Positions 55,681-63,843 of a stretch of 64,000 nt of DNA are shown here, piece after piece (position 1 is the stretch's first letter; every line of letters starts with the position of its first letter). A model generated the notes under the pieces. It was given only the letters and a program-made list of their open reading frames with translations, ran no database searches and was not told the DNA's origin. The stretch is from Neisseriaceae bacterium JH1-16 (GTDB lineage: Bacteria > Pseudomonadota > Gammaproteobacteria > Burkholderiales > Chromobacteriaceae). Where the stretch lies: contig JAPDNP010000001.1 of assembly GCA_025989215.1 (NCBI GenBank), positions 186,001 to 250,000 of the forward strand, given 5' to 3'. The position numbers were made by a program, and so were the translations under genes.

Positions 55681-57147
55681 TCAGGCCTTGGAACGGGTAA
55701 CCGGTTGGGTGATGGCTAGGGGCCGGAAGCGGCGGCTCAGCCAGTAGTAGCTGCCCGACCCGGCAAACAGGCCGATGAACCAGGCGAAGTTGGCCAGTTC
55801 GTTCAGCCACGGGGTGATGATGAAGATCACGGTCAGCACGGTGGCGGCGATCAGCGCCTGGACCGCGCGCGGGTTGTAGCCGTTCTTGTACCAGTAGCGG
55901 CCGTTCGGCTGGGCGCTGTAGAGCGCGTCGATGTCGATCTGCTGCTTGTGCACCAGATAGAAGTCGACCAAGAGGATGCCGAACAGCGGGCCGATGAAGG
56001 CGCCCAGTACGTCGAGGGTGTAGTGGATGACCTGCGGCGAGTGGAAGATGTTCCACGGGGTGATGAAGATGGCACCCACCGCAGCGATCATGCCACCAGT
56101 GCGCCAGCTGATTTTCTCCGGGTTGACGTTGGAGAAGTCGAAGGCCGGCGAGACGAAGTTGGCCACGATGTTGATGCCGATGGTGGCGGTAATGAAGGTG
56201 AAGGCACCCAGCACCACTGCGAAAGTGTTGTCGATCTTGCCGACCACTTCGATCGGGTCCTCGATGATGTGGCCGAACACCGGCAGCGTGCCCGAAGTCA
56301 CCACCACGGTAACCAGCGAGAAGGCGATGAAGTTGATCGGCAAGCCCCAGAAGTTGCCGCGCTTCACGTCCTTCATCGTGCCGCAGTAGCGCGAGAAGTC
56401 ACCGAAGTTGAGCAGCGGGCCGGAGAAGTACGACACCACCAGCGCGGTCGCGATCACCAGTTGCCAGACCATCTCCTTGCCGTGCAGCTGTTTCGAGCTC
56501 AGGTTGAAGTCGATCTTGTTCCAGCCGGCCTTCCAGACGATCCAGCCCATCAGCAGGAACATCACCACGTACACCGCCGGGCCCGCCCAGTCGATGAAGC
56601 GTTTGATCGTTTCCATGCCGTTCCAGAACACCAGAGCCTGCAGCACCCACATCAGCATGAAGCCCGCCCAACCCAGCAGAGACAGCCCGACAAAGCTGAT
56701 CTTGGTCAAGGGCTCGAGCACCGGGAAGAAGCGCAGCATCACCAGCACCAGTGCCGCCGAGGCCAGATAGGTCTGGATGCCGTACCAGGCCACCGCGATC
56801 AAGCCGCGAATGATGGCCGGGATGTTGGCGCCGAACACGCCGAACGACTGGCGACACACCACCGGGTAGGGCACGCCGGCGACCTGGCTGGGTTTGGCGA
56901 TCCAGTTGGCCAGTTGCTGCACCATGGAGATGCCGACCACCAGGGCGAACAGCACCTGCCAGCTGGTCAGGCCGAGCGCGAACAGGCTGCCGGCGAACAC
57001 ATAGCCACCGACGCTGTGCACGTCGGACATCCAGAACGCAAAGATGTTGTACCAGTTCCAGTTCTGGTCCTTCAGCGGGCCCAGGTCGTGATTATAGAGG
57101 CGCGGGCTGTATCCCGGAGGCAGCTGCGTGTTGGGCGTTTCGTGCAT
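55681..57147 (-). CDS. NCS1-family nucleobase/allantoin/hydantoin permease
   Basis: A 488-residue cation symporter with twelve helices. Start ATG 57147 (MHETPNTQLPPGYSPRLYNH) has CAGGAGAACC upstream. Family landmarks: NWNWYNIFAFWMSDVHSVGG (about 28-47, helix 1 substrate motif), PSQVAGVPYPVVCRQSFGVFGANIPAIIRG (about 85-114) and SGPLLNFGDFSRYC (about 240-253). Substrate is a hydantoin or allantoin by context: a divergent GntR regulator and a hydantoin/allantoin racemase follow. A 3' A-rich stretch may end it. Confidence 0.9.
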   Translation of the reverse strand: MHETPNTQLPPGYSPRLYNHDLGPLKDQNWNWYNIFAFWMSDVHSVGGYVFAGSLFALGLTSWQVLFALVVGISMVQQLANWIAKPSQVAGVPYPVVCRQSFGVFGANIPAIIRGLIAVAWYGIQTYLASAALVLVMLRFFPVLEPLTKISFVGLSLLGWAGFMLMWVLQALVFWNGMETIKRFIDWAGPAVYVVMFLLMGWIVWKAGWNKIDFNLSSKQLHGKEMVWQLVIATALVVSYFSGPLLNFGDFSRYCGTMKDVKRGNFWGLPINFIAFSLVTVVVTSGTLPVFGHIIEDPIEVVGKIDNTFAVVLGAFTFITATIGINIVANFVSPAFDFSNVNPEKISWRTGGMIAAVGAIFITPWNIFHSPQVIHYTLDVLGAFIGPLFGILLVDFYLVHKQQIDIDALYSAQPNGRYWYKNGYNPRAVQALIAATVLTVIFIITPWLNELANFAWFIGLFAGSGSYYWLSRRFRPLAITQPVTRSKA

Positions 57148-57250
57148 CGTGGTTCTCCTGATTCTCGTCTTTGTAGATCGGCTTTTGTGGGGGCCGTCGT
57201 TATGGTGAGCAGTCTTGTGCTGCGTCTTGTGTACGCTAGATGAAAATCTT

Positions 57251-57425
57251 GTATACGGGAAATGTTTTTTATTTCCGCATCGAGAAATCACGCATCCGAC
57301 TTGGCTGTATGGCTTGTATAGCAAGGAATTCCCGTTTGTCGGAATGCGTTTCCATTGTTGCAGAATGCACCGTTCGTCCAGTTTTTCGAGTTTGCTTGTT
57401 GTGTTTTGTATACTGCAACGTATAC
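57251..57425. promoter_or_regulatory. GTATAC operator sites of the GntR regulator
   Basis: GTATAC occurs at 57251-57256, 57408-57413 and 57420-57425; the last two form the inverted pair GTATACTGCAACGTATAC, and the first is in TTGTATACGG. All lie in the divergent gap between permease and gntR, so autoregulation and permease control are likely. The region is markedly AT-rich. Confidence 0.6.
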
Positions 57426-57477
57426 GATAAATACGGTTAAGATTGATACATCTCTACCGAATCACGACGAGGTGTAC

Positions 57478-58236
57478 ATGAATGATTCGCTGAAGCCCCG
57501 CAGCTTGCGGCTGGACGATCTGCTGAAGTCCCGTAGCCGCCGGCGTGTCCAGAGCGAAGGCGCTACCAAGGACGAGCAGGTATACGAGCGCATCTTCGGC
57601 GCGATCATCGCGCACCGGCTGCGGCCGGGTGACCGGCTGCCGGAAGACGCGTTGGCCGAGACCTTCGAAGTCAGTCGCACGGTGATCCGCAAGGTACTGC
57701 AGCGCCTGGCGCACGAACGGCTGGTCAACATTCAGGCCAAGCGCGGTGCGATGGTCAGCAAGCCGACGGTGGACGAGGCGCGCAATGTATTCGCGGCGCG
57801 CCGGCTGATCGAGACCGGGGTGATGGACCGGGTGGTCGCTCGGCTGACGCCGGCGGCGCTGGAGGAGCTGCGCGAGCTGACCCGCGCGGAGGATAAGGCG
57901 CTCGAGTCCGGCAACCAGCGCTTGGCGCTGCAGATGTCAGGGCAGTTCCACCAGCAGCTGTTGGACCTGGCGGGCAACGAGGAGCTGAGCACCTTCCTCG
58001 CGCAGCTCTTGTCGCGCTCGTCGTTGATCATCGCGGTATACGGGCCGGGCTGGAAGGGCGCCAGTCACTGCGAGAGCCATACGGTGCTCTTGAACGAACT
58101 GGAGGCCGGCAACGTCGACGCATTGCGTCAGACGATGGGCCAGCACCTCGATGAACTGGAGGCGGCGCTGAACATGGACGCTGTCGACGCCGACCTGCCG
58201 GACTTCAAGCGGATCTTCAACGGCATTCTGGACTGA
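57478..58236 (+). CDS. GntR-family (FadR/VanR) regulator
   Basis: A 252-residue regulator with a 35-residue basic N-terminal extension (SLRLDDLLKSRSRRRVQSEG). The winged helix is EQVYERIFGAIIAHRLRPGDRLPEDALAETFEVSRTVIRK (about residues 34-73), and the all-helical FCD effector domain follows (about 110-235) with metal-site-type residues (RLIETGVMDRVV, SGQFHQQLLDLAGN, ASHCESHTVLLNELEAG). It is divergent from the NCS1 permease and co-directional with the racemase, so it very probably controls this module. Confidence 0.92.
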   Translation: MNDSLKPRSLRLDDLLKSRSRRRVQSEGATKDEQVYERIFGAIIAHRLRPGDRLPEDALAETFEVSRTVIRKVLQRLAHERLVNIQAKRGAMVSKPTVDEARNVFAARRLIETGVMDRVVARLTPAALEELRELTRAEDKALESGNQRLALQMSGQFHQQLLDLAGNEELSTFLAQLLSRSSLIIAVYGPGWKGASHCESHTVLLNELEAGNVDALRQTMGQHLDELEAALNMDAVDADLPDFKRIFNGILD

Positions 58237-58318
58237 CGCGGCGCTCTCCCGGCGCGGCGATGGTCCAACCACGCAACAACGCGACAACAACGCCACGCGG
58301 CGACGAGGAGAGCACAGC

Positions 58319-59050
58319 ATGAGAATCTGCGTCATCAACCCGAATACCACCACCAGCATGACCGACAAGATCGGCGATGCGGCGCAGCGTGCCGCCTCGC
58401 CGGGTACCGAGATCGTCGCACTGACTTCGCCGAGCGGCCCGGAGTCGATCGAAAGCCATTTCGACGAATCGCTGAGCGTGCCCGGCCTGCTGGAGCTGAT
58501 CCGCCAGGGCGAGGCCGAGGGCTACGATGGCTATGTGATCGCCTGCTTCGGCGACCCGGGGCTACTGGCGGCGCGCGAGCTGACCAGCAAGCCGGTGGTC
58601 GGCATCGCCGAGGCGGCGATGCGCATTGCCAGCCTGATCTCGACGCATTTCTCGGTGGTGACCACGCTGTCGCGCACTATCGTCATCGCCGAGCATCTGG
58701 CGCGCCAATACGGCGTCGAGCACCTGTGTCGCCGTATCCGTGCCGCCGACGTGGCGGTGCTGGAGCTGGAAGACCCGGCGTCGGACAGCTACAAGCGGGT
58801 GCGCGACGAGGCGCAACGCGCGTTGGTCGAGGATGGCGCCGGCGCGATCGTGCTCGGCTGCGGTGGCATGGCCGACCTGGCGCGTTGCCTGTCCGAGGAT
58901 CTGGGCGTGCCGGTGATCGACGGCGTGTCGGCGGCGGTGAAGCTGGTCGAGGCACTGGTCGAGCTGCGTCTCGGCACCAGCAAGGTGGGCGACCTGGCCT
59001 ATCCGCTGCCCAAGCGCTTTACCGGCCAACTGGCCTATCTGTCGCACTGA
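58319..59050 (+). CDS. Hydantoin/allantoin racemase (Asp/Glu/hydantoin racemase family)
   Basis: A 243-residue cofactor-independent racemase. Catalytic cysteines are in YVIACFGDPGLLAAREL (about residue 76) and AIVLGCGGMADLARCL (about 181). N-terminal MRICVINPNTTTSMTDKIGD and FDESLSVPGLLELI are typical. It should interconvert enantiomers of 5-substituted hydantoins or allantoin so a stereospecific hydrolase can act; no hydantoinase lies in the window. It pairs with the NCS1 permease and GntR regulator. Confidence 0.9.
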   Translation: MRICVINPNTTTSMTDKIGDAAQRAASPGTEIVALTSPSGPESIESHFDESLSVPGLLELIRQGEAEGYDGYVIACFGDPGLLAARELTSKPVVGIAEAAMRIASLISTHFSVVTTLSRTIVIAEHLARQYGVEHLCRRIRAADVAVLELEDPASDSYKRVRDEAQRALVEDGAGAIVLGCGGMADLARCLSEDLGVPVIDGVSAAVKLVEALVELRLGTSKVGDLAYPLPKRFTGQLAYLSH

Positions 59051-59058
59051 CGGCCCGG

Positions 59059-59086
59059 CGCGTTCGGCCAACGTTGGCCGAACGCG
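59059..59086. repeat. Perfect 28-bp palindrome made of two facing GTTGGCCGAA motifs
   Basis: TTCGGCCAAC (59063-59072) abuts GTTGGCCGAA (59073-59082), extended by CGCG/CGCG on each side to a 28-bp uninterrupted palindrome, 8 bases after the racemase stop. In RNA it would be a strong stem, comparable to the paired DNA uptake sequences that act as terminators in Neisseria. Confidence 0.9.
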
Positions 59087-59095
59087 TCAGTCATG

Positions 59096-59136
59096 AAAAA
59101 CCCCCGCGCTGCCCCTGATGGGCGCGCGGGGTTTTT
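59096..59136. terminator. Bidirectional terminator
   Basis: AAAAACCCC-GCGC / GCGCGGGGTTTTT with a GC-rich inner stem, between the convergent racemase and GNAT genes. Confidence 0.9.
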
Positions 59137-59150
59137 CGTTGCATGACGGT

Positions 59151-59843
59151 TTAGGCGGGGACGTTGTCGCCGGCCAGTACCTGCTGCAAGGCCTCGACCT
59201 TGCCGTAGGCCGAGTGGCGCAGCGCCGGATGGAACGCAATGTGGCCGCAGCGCAGGGCGAACGCATCCAGGCTGGCGGCTTGGTGGTAGTAACGCAGCAC
59301 CACGTTGACGCCGAAACGGCTTTCCACCTCCAGGCCGCTGATCTTGAAGCCCTGCTTGAGCTTGGCGATCAGGATGGGATTGTTGTTGGGCGAATGGTGA
59401 CTGAGCACTTCGGTGAAGCCCAGCAGCCGGCTGTACTGCAGTACCCGCTCCAGCAGGGCGGAGTACACGCCCTGGCGGCGGTAGTCGCTATGCACGGCGG
59501 TGAATTGCATATGGTACTGATGCCAGCTGGCGGGATAGCCGCGAAACAGTGCTACCAGTCGGCCGTTTGCCGGGTCGCGTACTAGCAGGTTGTCGAGCAA
59601 GGGTTGGCCGGTGCTGGCGATCAGGTCGAGCTTGACGCGCTGATGGCCGGGTACCAGCCGCTCGGTGTCGAAGAACAGGTCGGCAGGTTGGCAGGCAAAG
59701 CCGGGGGCGTCGGCGTGGCCCCAGATGGTGTCGGTGTCGACGAATTCGACGACGAAACGGTCGAGTAGGGGTTCTGCGGTGAACGCGGCGCGGCGCGCGT
59801 CCTCGATCAGCTGGCGACGCGCCGGGTTGATCGGGTCTGACAT
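59151..59843 (-). CDS. GNAT-family N-acetyltransferase
   Basis: A 230-residue acetyltransferase. The acetyl-CoA site is MQFTAVHSDYRRQGVYSALLERVLQYSR (about residues 112-139, motif R/Q-x-x-G-x-G/A); strand beta-4 precedes it (NGRLVALFRGYPAS). A long N-terminal portion (DTDTIWGHADAPGFACQPAD) is not typical and may bind substrate. Target unknown. No SD stronger than GGAGTC. Confidence 0.82.
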   Translation of the reverse strand: MSDPINPARRQLIEDARRAAFTAEPLLDRFVVEFVDTDTIWGHADAPGFACQPADLFFDTERLVPGHQRVKLDLIASTGQPLLDNLLVRDPANGRLVALFRGYPASWHQYHMQFTAVHSDYRRQGVYSALLERVLQYSRLLGFTEVLSHHSPNNNPILIAKLKQGFKISGLEVESRFGVNVVLRYYHQAASLDAFALRCGHIAFHPALRHSAYGKVEALQQVLAGDNVPA

Positions 59844-59998
59844 GGCGACTCCTGTATGGGGTGCTGCGGTGATTCAAAGAACGATGGAGTGCGAAGTGAG
59901 GCCGTATGGAGGCCGCCTCGACCGGCAGACAGACCGCGGGGCATCGGAAAAGTTCCATGGCATTGCCTAGTTGTTTATGGCGTGCCATCGGGATGACT

Positions 59999-60032
59999 GA
60001 TTCGGCCAAGCTGAAGCAAGCTTGGCCGAATC
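59999..60032. repeat. Inverted pair of CTTGGCCGAA motifs
   Basis: GATTCGGCCAAGCT and AGCTTGGCCGAATC form a perfect 14-bp stem around a 6-base loop (GAAGCA), 9 bases past the ghrA stop. No poly-T follows. Likely a transcriptional end built from two motif copies. Confidence 0.8.
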
Positions 60033-60041
60033 CTTGTGAGC

Positions 60042-60965
60042 TCAGTAGGCGCGCTGTCGTTCGACCAGCCCGGCCGGCAGCTCGCCCGCCTGCAGGCGGC
60101 GGATGCCGTCGGCCATCTGCGCGGCGGACGGCTCGATCAGGGTGGCGGCAGCGATGTGCGGAGTGATCAACAGCTTCGGATGGCGCCATAGCGCGTCGTC
60201 GGCGGCTAGTGGTTCGGCCGGGAAGACGTCGAGCTGGGCGCCGCGCAGCCGGCCGTTATCGAGCAGCTCGACCAGCGCGGCTAGATCGATCAGGTCGCCG
60301 CGCCCGGCATTGATCAGCGCCGCTCCGGCCGGCAGTAGGGCGAGCCGTTCCCGGTTGAGCAACCCGCGGGTATCCGGAGTGGACGGCAGCACACCGACCA
60401 GGATGTCGGTGTCGGCGAGTAGCGCACCGAGCGCGGCCTCGCCGTGCACGCAGCGAATGCCGGGCAGTTCGCGCGGGCTGCGGCTCCAGCCGCTCACCCG
60501 GTAGCCGAGTCCGGCCAGGGTGCTTGCCACCGCGGCGCCGATCGCGCCGAGCCCGAGCACGCTGACCCGGGTGGCTTCGGCCAACCTGGGCGGGTGTTGT
60601 CGCCACGCGCCATCCATCTGCTGTTCTGCGTAGTGGTCGAAGTCGCGCTGGAAGCGCAGCACACCGAATAGCGCGTACTCGACCATCTGGGCCGCCATCC
60701 CTGCGTTGCTGAGCCGCACGATGTGCACGTCCGGGGCCAGGTCGTCGCGAGCCAGCAGCTTGTCGATGCCGGCCCCCTGGGCGAACACCGCCTCAAGGTT
60801 CAGGAAGTCGGCGAAGAAACCGGCGGGCGGATTCCAGGTGACGATGTAGCGGACTCGGCTTGGGTCGACCGGTGCGGGCCAGGCGTTGATTTCGAGCTCG
60901 GGAAGGGTGCTACGGAATGCGGCGAGCCAGTGCTCGGCTTCCTGGGCGATAGACAGATAAAGCAT
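60042..60965 (-). CDS. ghrA: Glyoxylate/hydroxypyruvate reductase A
   Basis: D-2-hydroxyacid dehydrogenase family, 307 residues. The NAD(P) Rossmann motif VLGLGAIGAAVASTLAGLGY (about residues 134-153) is followed by GWSRSPRE, where the Arg suggests NADPH. Catalytic Arg/Glu/His: LINAGRGDLIDLAALV (about 215-230), DVFPAEPL and ITPHIAA. Reduces glyoxylate and hydroxypyruvate. A motif copy at 60576 is read Leu-Ala-Glu. Confidence 0.93.
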   Translation of the reverse strand: MLYLSIAQEAEHWLAAFRSTLPELEINAWPAPVDPSRVRYIVTWNPPAGFFADFLNLEAVFAQGAGIDKLLARDDLAPDVHIVRLSNAGMAAQMVEYALFGVLRFQRDFDHYAEQQMDGAWRQHPPRLAEATRVSVLGLGAIGAAVASTLAGLGYRVSGWSRSPRELPGIRCVHGEAALGALLADTDILVGVLPSTPDTRGLLNRERLALLPAGAALINAGRGDLIDLAALVELLDNGRLRGAQLDVFPAEPLAADDALWRHPKLLITPHIAAATLIEPSAAQMADGIRRLQAGELPAGLVERQRAY

Positions 60966-61438
60966 CGGGACTCCGCAAAGTGGTGATCCGCTCGGCCGGC
61001 GGCACCACTGACCGTGGTGGCGTGGGGTTGGCCGAAAGTATACCGGGGGCTTTCTGGCTTGAGGGGGGGAGTGCCTGCGTTCACCGCCGCAGCCATGAGC
61101 CTATCTCCAGCAGCCTATGCCGTAGCCCTGTGCGACTCTCGCCGGTGTGGCGTGACATCAGTATTAGTGCATGCGAGAGCTGGTGGGGGCCGGTTGCCGT
61201 GGGCGTGGGAACGCAAGTGTTGCGTCGGGAGGCCGGGGTGGGGGGGCGGAAAGGCAGATGCCTCGCCTGATTCGAATAGTGGGGCGACCGTTTAGGCCGC
61301 TAACAACCCTTCCTGGCGATGCTGCCCAGCCTTGCTGGGCGGAGCATGTCTGGCCAGGGTTTGTGTTAGCGGCGTTAACGGTTACCCGATCGGTCTCCAC
61401 CCTTTAAAGATGAGATACGGGAAAATGGTATCGATATT
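60966..61438. other. Intergenic region with a long imperfect palindrome
   Basis: 473 bases with no supported gene. It holds a GTTGGCCGAA copy at 61027, a GC-rich stretch with GGGGGG runs near 61240 and the hairpin described separately (61297-61372). Open frames here are short and unlike protein. Confidence 0.45.
61297..61372. repeat. Intergenic hairpin repeat, member 4 (long palindrome)
   Basis: CCGCTAACAACCC..CCTGGC..GCTGCCCAG on the left pairs with CTGGGCGGAGC..GGCCAGGGTTTGTGTTAGCGG on the right, giving a 76-bp imperfect palindrome with a tiny TTG loop. It shares the GCTAACAA-CCC end with member 1. Resembles a REP-like or MITE-like hairpin. Confidence 0.55.
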
Positions 61439-62065
61439 TTACCTGTCCGCCTCGCACCCCAAGCGAGCGAGTTCTTTCAGTAGCTCCCGCGTAATTTGCT
61501 GGTGTAGTTGTGCGGCCCCTTCATCGCCTCGGCCCAGTTCGCTCAAGACGATTTGCGCTTCCTGCAGCGTAGTTTCGTGCGGATTTTGAAGAACGCGCTC
61601 GATCAATATCTGAATAAGCTCCTCGGGCTTACCGCCAGAGTCGATAAATACCCGAACCCATTGAGGAACCCAGCTGTCGGAAGCCACTTCGCAGCGACGG
61701 GCCAGCTTGGCCTGCTTCAGGGCCAAGGCGGTGAAATCCGTTGGCATCTGGTCGGTGCGGACTGTATTCACAGGCAGGCCTTGCGGTGGGTAGTTCACAT
61801 TGGGCGTGCTCACCGCCTCGCTATGCGACGGTTTCACCTCCTCGCGTGCGGGAGTTGCGCTGACGCTATCGGCAGGTATTGCCCGTCCGCGTTCCGCCAT
61901 TTCGCTGTCAACGGGAGCCTCGTGCGCAGGATGATGCGCTGACTCATGTTCATGTTCATGGTCATGCCAAGGCATGGATTTTTCATTCTTAGCGAGCTTC
62001 ATGCCACATGAGCTACAGAAACGCGCCGTTTCGCAAAGCTTTTTGCCACAGGAAATGCAGTACAT
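61439..62065 (-). CDS. Zinc-ribbon-headed hypothetical protein
   Basis: A 208-residue protein. ATG 62065 is preceded by GAAGGAGATC. The N-terminus is a zinc ribbon: MYCISCGKKLCETARFCSSC (CxxC-13-CxxC), then a His-rich stretch DHEHEHESAHHPAHEAP, a Pro/Ser linker, and a helical C-terminal region (KQAKLARRCEVASDSWVPQW, LIQILIERVLQNPHETTLQE). The His cluster could bind metal. No family beyond the zinc ribbon is recognised, and it is lower in GC than its neighbours. Confidence 0.78.
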   Translation of the reverse strand: MYCISCGKKLCETARFCSSCGMKLAKNEKSMPWHDHEHEHESAHHPAHEAPVDSEMAERGRAIPADSVSATPAREEVKPSHSEAVSTPNVNYPPQGLPVNTVRTDQMPTDFTALALKQAKLARRCEVASDSWVPQWVRVFIDSGGKPEELIQILIERVLQNPHETTLQEAQIVLSELGRGDEGAAQLHQQITRELLKELARLGCEADR

Positions 62066-62801
62066 TGCATGATCTCCTTCTCTAAAGAGATTCCCAACGC
62101 CGGACATAACCGATGCCTTGCAAGCAGGCCTCGTTTCAATGTTCCCCTCGCATTAGATCTAGAGACGTCTGGTGGTGCCATCAAATGGGTTTATTGCCCA
62201 GCACTACATGGCCAGCTCCCGACAAAGTAATATTAATATTGATCTTTAGCGGGCCTATATTCATTATTTTGTTCTGATGAAGCGCTAATCGGCGGGGTGG
62301 CGTTTTTATGCTGAGCCATATCCCTTATGTTTTTAGTCATAATTTATAAGTGATTCCTAAGTGGTCGTTGAAATTAAACAATAACTGCCCATGGCCTATG
62401 CCATTATTTTGTGGTCACCATGTAAATGGAATGCTAGACCAGAATCAGTAATGGAAAGTTGGTAGGCGGTAAACGGTAGAGGATAAGGGGCGGACGGTAA
62501 TGGTCGCTATCTGGACCTAGAAGGCTGTTTCAATTTTGAGTCACTTAGCGGGTTGCGACAGCAGTGGTCGGCCAATTTTAAGGTTTTTCTTTGAAAAACT
62601 GCATCAGCAGATGGCTGACAGTGAAACTAATTGGGACTAAAGGATTGCCGGAGCGTGATGCTCGAATCTACTAGTATTAAAAAGTTGCCCGAAGGGCCCT
62701 GCATTAGCATCGGGGAGAGGGCGGCGGTTTGGTGAAACTGCTGGCATGGCGCTTGCCCCTTTTAGAGGTGCAGTGCGACGCGAAAAATTTAGCTTAGGGG
62801 C
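62066..62801. other. AT-rich intergenic segment
   Basis: About 735 bases of lower GC (62200-62460 especially) without a credible gene on either strand. Stop codons are frequent and no family resemblance was found. It may be horizontally acquired or degenerate DNA; the 62.8 kb end carries the ECF-type promoter of the next locus. Confidence 0.45.
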
Positions 62802-62829
62802 GGAATAAACCGATGTGCTGATTCGTTTA
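62802..62829 (+). promoter_or_regulatory. ECF-type promoter
   Basis: GGAATAAACC (62802-62811) and CGTTTAG (62824-62830), 15 bases between the GGAATAA box and the CGTT box, a layout typical of ECF sigma promoters. It lies upstream of the secreted protein, sigma and anti-sigma genes, implying autoregulation. Confidence 0.6.
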
Positions 62830-62888
62830 GTCAGCATGGACTCGTTCTCTCGATGGGAGGGCGGGGAGTGAACCGAAGGAGGATGCTG

Positions 62889-63248
62889 ATGAAATCGTCG
62901 CTAGTGTGGCTGGCATTGGGTGCCAGTGTGGCTTGGCCCGCGTTGGCCGAAGCGCCGGAAGTCATGAGTGGCCGGCTGGTCGACGAGCACAAGATGACGC
63001 TGTATGTGTTCGCCAAGGACACGGCGGGCAAGAGCAACTGCGACGCCGGCTGCGCCAGCAAGTGGCCGCCGGCGCTGGCCGATTCTTACGACAAGGCCAG
63101 CGGCAGCTGGAGCCTGGTCAAACGCGATGATGGCAAGTCGCAGTGGGCCTATAAGGGCCAGCCGCTCTACCGCTGGAGCATGGACAAGAAGCCGGGCGAC
63201 ACAGGTGGAGACGGAATGGCCGGCATGTGGCATGCGGCCAAACCATAG
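62889..63248 (+). CDS. COG4315-family secreted protein
   Basis: A 119-residue exported protein. ATG 62889 (MKSSLVWLALGASVAWPALA) is chosen over ATG 62883 because AGGAGG at 62876-62882 is then well spaced. The mature part carries the COG4315 pattern: GRLVDEHKMTLYVFAKDTAG, SNCDAGCASKWPPALA and QWAYKGQPLYRWSMDKKPGD. These small repeat proteins are often made with ECF sigma factors in stress responses; function not established. A motif copy at 62942 overlaps the signal peptide (Leu-Ala-Glu). Confidence 0.88.
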   Translation: MKSSLVWLALGASVAWPALAEAPEVMSGRLVDEHKMTLYVFAKDTAGKSNCDAGCASKWPPALADSYDKASGSWSLVKRDDGKSQWAYKGQPLYRWSMDKKPGDTGGDGMAGMWHAAKP

Positions 63249-63315
63249 TGACAGCGGCAGCCGCTCCCGAGAGTCGGGCGCGGCCTCTCTGGCTGGAGGA
63301 TGACGGGCCACAGGC

Positions 63316-63843
63316 ATGAGTTTCGAGTCCGATTTGCTGGTCTGGCTGCCGCAGTTGCGCCGCTATGCCCGGGCGCTGACCGGCGACCCGGCCTGGGCCG
63401 ACGACTTGGTGCAGGATACGCTGGAGTGTGCGCTCAACAAGTGGCGCTGGCGTGCGCATAGCAATCTGCGCGCCTGGTTGCTGACGCTGTTGCGCCACCG
63501 CTTCATCGATCAGTTGCGTGCGCGGCGCGAGATCGCCTTCGATGACGACGGCGCGCCGTGGCAGAGCTTGGCTGCCCCCGCCGGCGAAGTCGACGGGCTG
63601 GTGCTGGAAGAGGTGCAGCGGGCGCTGTATCGCTTGCCTCTGGAGCAGCGCGAGGTATTGCTGCTGATCGCGCTGGAGGAGCTTAGTTACCAAGAGGCAG
63701 CAAGCGTACTCAAGGTGCCGGTAGGTACCGTGATGTCGCGTCTGTCCCGTGCCAGGGAGCGGATGCGGCTGTTGCTGGACGAGGGGGAAGGGCATCCGGC
63801 AGCTGTGCCGGAGCGGCCTTCTTTGAGCGTGGTGAAGAAATGA
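63316..63843 (+). CDS. ECF-family RNA polymerase sigma factor
   Basis: A 175-residue sigma-70 family factor with region 2 (YARALTGDPAWADDLVQDTLECAL, about residues 17-40) and region 4 (LPLEQREVLLLIALEELSYQ EAASVLKVPVGTVMSRLSRARERM, about 110-153, the HTH). Short spacing between regions is as in ECF group factors. It should drive the promoter upstream of the COG4315 gene. Its TGA stop overlaps the next start (ATGA), typical of sigma/anti-sigma pairs. Confidence 0.95.
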   Translation: MSFESDLLVWLPQLRRYARALTGDPAWADDLVQDTLECALNKWRWRAHSNLRAWLLTLLRHRFIDQLRARREIAFDDDGAPWQSLAAPAGEVDGLVLEEVQRALYRLPLEQREVLLLIALEELSYQEAASVLKVPVGTVMSRLSRARERMRLLLDEGEGHPAAVPERPSLSVVKK

